Source: Physella acuta (lineage: Eukaryota > Mollusca > Gastropoda > Physidae). From it: a stretch of DNA of 64,000 bases. How positions within the stretch are numbered: the stretch's first letter is position 1; each line of letters starts with the position of its first letter. The stretch lies in NCBI RefSeq assembly GCF_028476545.1, contig NW_026732723.1, positions 62,001-126,000 of the forward strand, in the 5' to 3' direction. Shown here piece by piece: positions 55,343-64,000 of the stretch. The notes beneath the pieces are model-generated. The model saw only the letters and a program-made list of their open reading frames with translations, was not told where the DNA came from and searched no databases. Both the position numbers and the translations under genes were made by a program.

Positions 55343-55702
55343 CAGTACGATATAGATTGTACACCTTTTGGCTAAAGTGAAAGATCACATTTTTTTACAG
55401 TCACCAGAACATAACAACATACCAGTGATAAATAGTGTCACGTACATAGCTGTCCCATCAAACATAGCTGTCACATAAAAACAAACAACTGCTGCCTTGT
55501 AGTTTGTTCTTGGTTGGACAAAGGCTATGGAAGCAAATCCAAAAAGAAAAACAGGCTGACATCGGAGTCAATGGCCTCAATGTCGCATAACCAGTTGACA
55601 CGTATCCTTAATTGTGATGGAGAGGGGTCTCTTCCAACACTAAGATTAAGAACGAAGAAGAAGAAAAAGTCACATAAAACATAGCTGTCACATAAAACAT
55701 AA

Positions 55703-56778
55703 GGGGTCATCCATAAATGACGTCACACTCGTAGGGGGGGTCCGTAATTTTGTGACGATATGTGATGAGGGGGAGGGGGGGGGTTCAGATGTTGCGACGT
55801 CACATTTTTGCATTATAAATAAACCGGGAGTGATCTCCCCTAAACTTTCTCGAATATTCTTATATAAAATAACAGGGGATGGGAACTCGGGCTATAGACA
55901 TGATTTTTAATCCATTTTAAATACTTAAAGTTTTAAAAATAGAATAAAATCTCGTAGACAAATTAATTGCACACCAAGTGAACGCCCAATAAAAAAGCGC
56001 ATAATAGTGCGCAATATTATTAGTACTTTTAAAATTTACATTAGTTTTTTGAGAAATCGGAAGTATCGTAAATTACTACTTCCAGTCAACGGAAATTACT
56101 CAAAATTTAACAGAAGGTAGAGAATTATATCTTTTACGTACATGTGAAATTTCCTTTATCTATCTGAAATAGTACTCAAGTTATAGGCTTTTGAAAAATT
56201 CAAAGTAGGAAAAGTACCACTTCCGGTTATCGGAAATCGCTCAAAAGTTGATACGGATCTACGATTTTGATATAATACTTATATATGAAATTTCATCAAC
56301 CTAGCTGTAACGGTACTCAAGTTATCGTGTTTACACACGGACACACAGACACACAGACACACAGACACACACACACACAGACATACGGACAAGATTGCAA
56401 AATTATGTTTTTCCGTATCAGTGAGGTGTAAAACGTCGAGATCTGTAAAAATCTCGATTTTTTTTTGCACGATTACAATACTTTCTCTATACTTCGTATA
56501 TACGAGAAAGTAAAAAGCAATGTTAGAAAACGAATTTTAGACGTTATTTCGCGTTTTAGATAACTGTTTTAATAAATTGTAATAGTTTAGACAAGATTTT
56601 GGAAAAATATCGATGTTTTAAAAAAATTCAACTGCAATTTTGAGGACGGTTGTAGGTTGAGGTGTGACGTCATTTTAGGGGGGGGGGTCTGGCTTTTTGT
56701 GACGACATGTGACGGAGGGGAAAAGGGGGGAGGTAAAAATCGTCAAAAAAAAGCGTGACGTCATTTATGGATGACCCC
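55703..56778. mobile_element. PIF/Harbinger-like non-autonomous element
   Basis: Ends GGGGTCATCCATAAATGACG and the inverted counterpart CGTCATTTATGGATGACCCC, flanked by TAA on both sides (55700-55702, 56779-56781). A TAA/TWA duplication fits PIF/Harbinger. G-rich subterminal blocks occur at both ends. The centre contains another dispersed repeat (55830-56515), so this looks like a composite. No transposase frame. Confidence 0.78.
55830..56515 (+). repeat. Dispersed repeat nested in the Harbinger-like element
   Basis: Its first 190 bases match 7965-8150. It contains a (ACAC)-type patch (56335-56375) and a palindrome CTTCGTATATACGAG near its right end, within CTTTCTCTATACTTCG. Family not identified. 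Confidence 0.6.
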
Positions 56779-56789
56779 TAACGGCCACA

Positions 56790-57779
56790 TAAAGCATAGC
56801 TGTCACATAAAACATAATGGTCACGTGAACATCACATTCAACTCTACCCACCAATCGAATGGGTAGCAGTTGGATAGCATAACAAACACAACAACAAAAC
56901 GACAAGACAACAAAGACAACAGAGACACCAACACACCCAAACATACCAAATTTGACACAGTACTGTTAAAAAAAACGTTTACCACAATCACATTTAAAGG
57001 TCTATCAAAATATATCGTAAGTATTGTCCAGTATACTACTATTTCGTTACTCCCCCCTCCACGTTCCAATCTATGAAGGTGGATGGGTATATATGGATGG
57101 GGGTGGGGTGACACAAGCAAACACAGTCATTTTACTGTACCTACAACCACAGACTGTCAATAGCCTAGCCATACCGGACATGTATCCATACAAACTGGAA
57201 AAAATTTACCATACATTTCGTAAAAAAAAAGTCTAAAAAGGCAAATAGCGCAAAAAGCGTAGCGCTCTGTGCTACTTCAACCTTTACGATTGTTGAGGTA
57301 GGAAACACGGTTAGTGCGTCACCTGATCGTCTGTTTTTATTGTGCAAGCAACCGCGCACTTGTTTTCGTTTGATTTCATTGTCTGCCATATCGTAAAGTC
57401 ATTTTCTCGCTCAGTCTCGCATTTTTTCTTTAATTGCCTCGCGCGTCTGGTTTTCACGAAAACAATCGTAGCAATAAAGGTGACGGGAAAACACAAGTGC
57501 TTTAATTAAACAAGATGGCCCCGTTACCGTTGTGAATGATGGTGTTTTTCCAATACGTCAGGTCTGGAATCTGTTTGTCTCAATGTGAAACACAAGATGG
57601 AAAACATGGTGGCTGCTATTTGAAAATGTGTTTGGTGGTTTTGGTTTCTTTCCTTGAATTGATTCAGTTCGTTGGTTTTGTAAAACTTAGCTCCACCCCG
57701 GGGTGTCGATACAAGTTCAACTGATACGTGATTACTATAGACTATAGTAATACAAAGATTTAAATACTTCTCTCTCTCT

Positions 57780-57780
<1 letters not shown>
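56790..57780. other. Intergenic DNA
   Basis: No gene recognised. Frames of 60-100 codons here are low in coding character. Confidence 0.4.
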
Positions 57781-57859
<79 letters not shown>

Positions 57860-57866
57860 TTATATA
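57781..57866. repeat. (TA)n microsatellite
   Basis: About 40 TA units abutting the left end of a Helitron-like element. Confidence 0.95.
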
Positions 57867-59705
<1,839 letters not shown>

Positions 59706-59770
59706 AGCTAGGGGTTGTCTTAAAAGAGACACAGGGACAAAATCTTTGAAGATTTCTAATTTTTGTGTGT

Positions 59771-59905
59771 CTGTTTAGACTGTTGCATCCGATGAACGTG
59801 TGTTCGAATCCACCGTAGAGGTAGTTTGACCTATGTGACTGTCGTTCAGTCTCGAGTCCACCCAGCTCTAACTGGTTTATTACAGGTGATGTAGAAACTA
59901 ACGGG
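59771..59905 (+). repeat. SINE fragment
   Basis: B box GTGTTCGAATCC and TCGAGTCCACCCAGCTCTAA; no complete tail. Confidence 0.55.
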
Positions 59906-59909
59906 GATT

Positions 59910-60799
59910 AACATCTTCTCATAGTTAGTGCTTATCTTATAGTTAGTGATCTTGATCACGAATCACTCATACTATGACCCTGAGCCATCGTACCCTCACC
60001 TTGAGCCATCGTACTCTGACTTTGAACCGTCCAACCAATAATTCTAAAACAATACTTTTTAAAAATTTGTATCAGGCGTATATTTAACGAATCTAAATAC
60101 CCATTCACAAATAATTTATCTTGTTCAGATAACAAAGCAAATCTCCAGTGTCTCGTATAGTGTTGTGTAATTTTCTTGTTTTGTTTTCTAGCAAGTTAAT
60201 ACGTTTCGCGGTTTGTAGAATTAAATGTTTCATGTCAACAAAAGCATTGGAGGAAAAAAAATACTAAGTCTGCTTGGTTAAGGGTGATATAGAAAACAGA
60301 GCGGAGTACTTTAAAAGAAAGAAAATATTTTATTAGAAAGAACTAAATGTCTGAGCAATATGAGGGGAAAGGCCTGAAGGATGCACCTAAGTCTATTTGT
60401 ATACATAGATTTAAGTCTGTTTGTAAACATAAATCTATCGTCTGCGTGACTGATCATTATTTACCTTGAGTGATCTATTCACCTTTGACGTCTGTCTATC
60501 AAACAATAGGTACACACTGGGGTGAGGTACACAAAGGCAGGTGTTATAAGCTGACAGGGGAGGTAACTGAGATAATGATCAACAACATTTTGTTATCTCC
60601 CCTAAATCAGAGTTGTGTTTTGTTTTTAGCGTGTTGCGTTTAAATACGGAGTTGAGTCGAATAAGATGGCGAGCTTCTGTTTGTGTCGTGCCCCTACCCA
60701 CCCCGACCAAAACGGGTGTTGGGGTGGGGAGGGAGGGATGAACAGTGATGGTGATATCACAATAATATATTTGCTTATTTTTATTATATCATAGAACAA
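59910..60799. other. Intergenic DNA
   Basis: No gene or mobile element recognised. Confidence 0.4.
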
Positions 60800-60973
60800 T
60801 CGTACTGCTAACCAGTACGATTCGAGTTCGGGTCTAGTACTAGAATCTGCAGGGTGTTACTGAGCCCCCCCCCCCCCCGCCCCCTCCGTCTAGAGGTGGG
60901 CTGGACCGCCGGGACACAATCCCCGAGGACCGTGTTGGCAAGAAACAGATGAGCTCTACTTCATCTGCCCGAT
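60800..60973 (+). repeat. SINE copy with C-run insertion
   Basis: Head GATTCGAGTTCGGGTC and tail GATGAGCTCTACTTCATC are present; the middle is interrupted by a C-tract. Confidence 0.6.
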
Positions 60974-60974
60974 A

Positions 60975-61840
60975 CATCGTCAGATCCGAAAAAAAAAACT
61001 TGACATTTTTGTTTCTTTTACCTCTGTATGATATCAGGTAAAATACACACACACACACAAACTCATATAGACGTATACCTAGACACACACTTGAACCAGA
61101 ACGATAGTAAGTTTCAATGATTTTATTAATTAACACATCTTTCTAAGAACATATTAATTGATCAATATCACACACCATCTATCTTACTACAGTCACAGCA
61201 ACACTTTCTACATTATAGACACTACATACTTGACATTCTTACTTCCTACGTCATCAAACGTTCAACTTCGTCATTCTAACACTACACAAACTCTACAACA
61301 ACAACACCATATATCATATACTCACCAACTCCTGCCCTACCACGTCTTACGATAAGATGTCCACATTACCATCACTGTATCGCAAATAACACGACATAAC
61401 ACGTATAAAGATGGTGAAATAGTTTAACTGAGCTCTCCGTTAAATTGCTCTCTTTGGGCATATGGCACTTCGATGCGATCAGCCGTTATACATAATTTGA
61501 CCATCCTAGTTAAAAGATGTGGAATTCAACCTTTCTGATACTTGGTGTTAAAGAGTTAAGACTATTGACAGGGCGGGTGAGACGGTCTTTGAGAAAACGA
61601 TCCCTACGGGCACACAGTCGCCATCCAACTTATTAGACAGCAATTGGGCAATTACATTTTTAAAAAAAATATATAGATTTTGAAAAGATAATGATTTTCT
61701 GCGGTGTACAATAATGGAGCCAGTCTTAAGCACCATACATGGCAGTAATTAAAGAACAAAAATCAAAATTATAGAAATACACATTTGTATAAAACAAAAA
61801 CTCATAGTTATTTGAACTAAAATGAACCTCAGAACGTTTA
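60975..61840. other. 3' flank of the orphan exon
   Basis: Short (CA)n at 61045; otherwise AT-rich and without recognisable features. It may contain the 3'UTR of the gene on the minus strand. Confidence 0.4.
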
Positions 61841-61841
61841 A

Positions 61842-62222
61842 TTACCGCCTATGTCTTTTGGGCCTATCAGGTACTGGTCTAGGCATAGCGACAGGAACAA
61901 ATATACATCTACAGGTAACTGCTTGTTCGTCAGGCTTGCGTACTTGAGATTTTAGCACGGAAATCTCTGCCTTGAGAGTATTGATCTCATTCTCTAGAAC
62001 CTCCACGGCGTGACTGTAGAACCTCTGAGACTGTCGGTAGTATCTGAGAAACCCAATGCCAGAGATGATACAGAACACACCGAAGTAAAAGATCTGTGAA
62101 TCTTCTTCCTGTTTGTCTTTTAACTTGAACACCCTGAGCTTACTGTGAAACCTCAGTGCTGGATCGTAGAAGCATAACAAGAGAATACAAACTCCGCCAA
62201 CCGCTGTTAACACAGATATGAC
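61842..62222 (-). CDS. Terminal exon of an unrecognised two-helix, coiled-coil membrane protein
   Basis: Acceptor AATGTGTTTCAG, then 126 codons in phase 0 to TAA. There is a hydrophobic helix at residues 1-20 of the exon (VISVLTAVGGVCILLLCFYD) and a second near 44-62 (IFYFGVFCIISGIGFLRYY). These are followed by a heptad-like stretch (VEVLENEINTLKAEISVLKS), a CRC motif and a basic Pro/Arg tail ending KRHRR. I do not recognise the family. Upstream exons must lie to the right, probably beyond the window, because the intron is filled by Helitron-like copies. The reading frame is convincing as coding from its helices and coiled coil. Confidence 0.65.
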   Translation of the reverse strand, partial: VISVLTAVGGVCILLLCFYDPALRFHSKLRVFKLKDKQEEDSQIFYFGVFCIISGIGFLRYYRQSQRFYSHAVEVLENEINTLKAEISVLKSQVRKPDEQAVTCRCIFVPVAMPRPVPDRPKRHRR

Positions 62223-62274
62223 CTGAAACACATTCTTTCAATGTTAGTGCTAGTTTTTGTATGTCCATTATTCA

Positions 62275-63853
62275 TCTATATACTACTAAAAGTCAAGTTT
62301 GTTTACATGTTTGAATATTTATTTTTTTGTTTGTTTGTTTGCCTGATCAAGTATCCTGATATGTTCGGCTCTATCTGGAGAGCTGTAAAATAGTATGTAG
62401 GTAGAGAATAATTTTTTAATGCAGACAGACTGTTAATCACAAATTTATTTAAAGACGTTAATTAATTTATTGATTTATTCATAGTTAAATTAACCGTATT
62501 TTTTTAAAAATGTTAATACTTTGAATAAACTTTGTGGGGATAGTGACGTCCCTTGATGTGTTTACTTTTTGGTTCAATAAAAATGGCGGACCCCATCATA
62601 GACTTTGTGGCCCATTCAAAAGTTTAACGCGTTACAAAGCTAATTTTCTGCCGGCTATAACTTAAACAATACGTCCGTTTGCTGTATTTATTACGTTCCA
62701 ACACTTATATCAATTTTCAACTGTCTTTTTCATTTAGTTTTACGATAAATTTCTCTAGATCTAAAGATCAGATGTCGAAGGAAAGTTATGAATCTAGCTA
62801 GCCTAGATCTAGCCTAGATCTAGGTCACTACTAGACTTAATGTAAATTCTACATCTAGAATCTATTTCAGGCCTTAATACATCTAGAATCCATTTCAGGC
62901 CTTAATTATTTTATATAAATCTTTGTTTGGCTAATTTAAGATTAAATTTAACTAGACTTAGATCTAGATCTATGCGCGGAGACTCAAAAGTATAGTATAA
63001 AAATTCATTTGTGACGTCAGGAGTGAATAGCTAAGTTGGTAGCGTAGCCCGCTCTCATGTGGGTGGCACAGGTTCTAGACCAATATGTCAATGATATTTT
63101 TTTTCAATTTTTTTTTTTAGATGTGAATGATAAAGTTGCCTATCTGAACTTGGCAGGATACAGGGCAGGTGAAGTAGAGTTCATCTGTTTCTTTGTCCTA
63201 AGCATATGAAAAGATAGTGTGGTCAAAGACATGCTCGGCTGGAATCGTTTTTTAAACGATAAAAACATGTTGTCTGAGACTTGGCGGGACACTGGGCAGG
63301 TGAAGTAGAGTTGAGTAGGTCACATGTGACGTAGTATATGAAGGGATAGTCCGAAATCTGTGTTTTCGGTGTTTTTAAAAGATAAGAAACATATTTTTGA
63401 ATGTGGGGTCTGTTTTTTGTGACGATAAGTGACACTGCAGTAGCGTAGCGAGGAGGGGGGGGGGGGGGCGGGAGGGGAGGCGGGGGGGGGGGGGGGGGGA
63501 AGGGGAGGCGGGGGGAGGTGGAGGGGGGAAGGGGGGGGGGGCGGGGGGAGGTGGAGGGGGGAAGGGGGGGCGGGGGGACATATGTTGGGGCGCCAAAATG
63601 GTTTGGAAAAATAAATTGAAAGGTTGAGGGGGGTTCAAATCGAAAGTTTGAGTGGGGGGGGGGGGGGGTGCACATCAAAAGTTTGAGGGGGGGGGGGGGT
63701 TGAAAATCGAAATCTTGGGGGGGGGGGTTAAAATCGAAAAGTTTGTCCCCGGGCGCCGGGAAGGGTCGCTATGCCTCTGAGTGACAGACGTGATGTTTTT
63801 TTATGGATGACCCCCGAAACCCACAGTTATCCAACGGATGACGGGTATTCTAG
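62275..63853. mobile_element. Helitron-like element, copy 2
   Basis: Starts TCTATATACTACTAAAAGTC after an A, and ends GATGACGGGTATTCTAG before T. Colinear with copy 1, but with a shorter AGATCTAGA block. It is followed without a gap by the start of a third copy. Confidence 0.62.
63438..63779. mobile_element. hAT-type MITE nested in Helitron copy 2, G-tracts expanded
   Basis: Same position as the insertion in copy 1 but with a long added G-rich block at 63453-63577. Right end GGTCGCTATGCCTCTG. Confidence 0.75.
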
Positions 63854-64000
63854 TATACTACTAAAAGTCAAGTTTGTTTACATGTTTGAATATTTATTTT
63901 TTTGTTTGTTTGTTTGCCTGATCAAGTATCCTGATATGTTCGGCTCTATCTGGAGAGCTGTAAAATAGTATGTAGGTAGAGAATAATTTTTTAATGCAGA
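63854..64000. mobile_element. Helitron-like element, copy 3 (runs off window)
   Basis: TATACTACTAAAAGTCAAGT and the following 130 bases match copy 2 from its sixth base or so. The shared junction TTCTAGTATACTACT serves as the end of copy 2 and the start of copy 3. Confidence 0.6.

Noticed and set aside
54946-55388. Trp/Cys/Gly/Pro and Gly/Pro/Gln/Asp repeat frames
   Set aside because: 9-bp period keeps the frame open on both strands; no start context or homology.

Overview
The window looks like nuclear DNA of an invertebrate animal, most likely a mollusc and probably a gastropod. This is an inference from metazoan multi-exon genes with GT-AG introns, a tRNA-derived SINE family, many short DNA transposons with poly-G/poly-C interiors, and abundant (TA)n, (CA)n and minisatellite DNA. 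No bacterial, organellar or rRNA signature was seen. Well under a tenth of the window is protein-coding.

Layout. 1-1000: a minisatellite and a doubtful 3' end of a plus-strand gene. 4732-14954 (minus): CHT-B, a high-affinity choline transporter (SLC5A7 family) gene in ten coding exons; exon 8 carries a 32-bp tandem duplication that shifts the frame. 17837-24877 (minus): CHT-A, an intact paralogue in ten coding exons predicting 561 residues. Both copies lie head-to-tail with identical intron phases. Intron 8 of CHT-A holds an antisense, intronless CCDC86/Cgr1-family retrocopy with a 13-bp target-site duplication. 24877-25215: several CRE-like sites upstream of CHT-A. 25883-29516: a 3.6-kb foldback-type transposon with about 1.1-kb inverted arms, largely built of 16-bp repeats, bounded by a 10-bp direct repeat. 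29.5-42.3 kb: repeat-rich intergenic DNA. 42308-50910 (plus): a TMEM26-family gene in three coding exons predicting 539 residues. 50.9-61.8 kb: intergenic DNA with a PIF/Harbinger-like element and a Helitron-like element. 61842-62222 (minus): the last exon of an unrecognised membrane/coiled-coil protein, followed by further Helitron-like copies to the window end.

The most unusual signal is that minisatellites repeatedly begin exactly at exon edges and are made of the splice junction itself. The repeat unit contains the last or first exon bases plus the donor or acceptor in CHT-B exons 2, 6 (both sides) and 7, CHT-A exon 7, and TMEM26 exon 2 (both sides); CHT-B exon 5 has a two-copy version. 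Introns therefore carry ladders of duplicated splice sites, some spaced to keep the reading frame. I know of no named system matching this; it may be a mutational mode, a source of alternative splicing, or both.

Functionally, the choline transporters would supply choline for acetylcholine synthesis in cholinergic neurons. TMEM26 and the retrocopied nucleolar protein have no visible link to them; co-location looks incidental.
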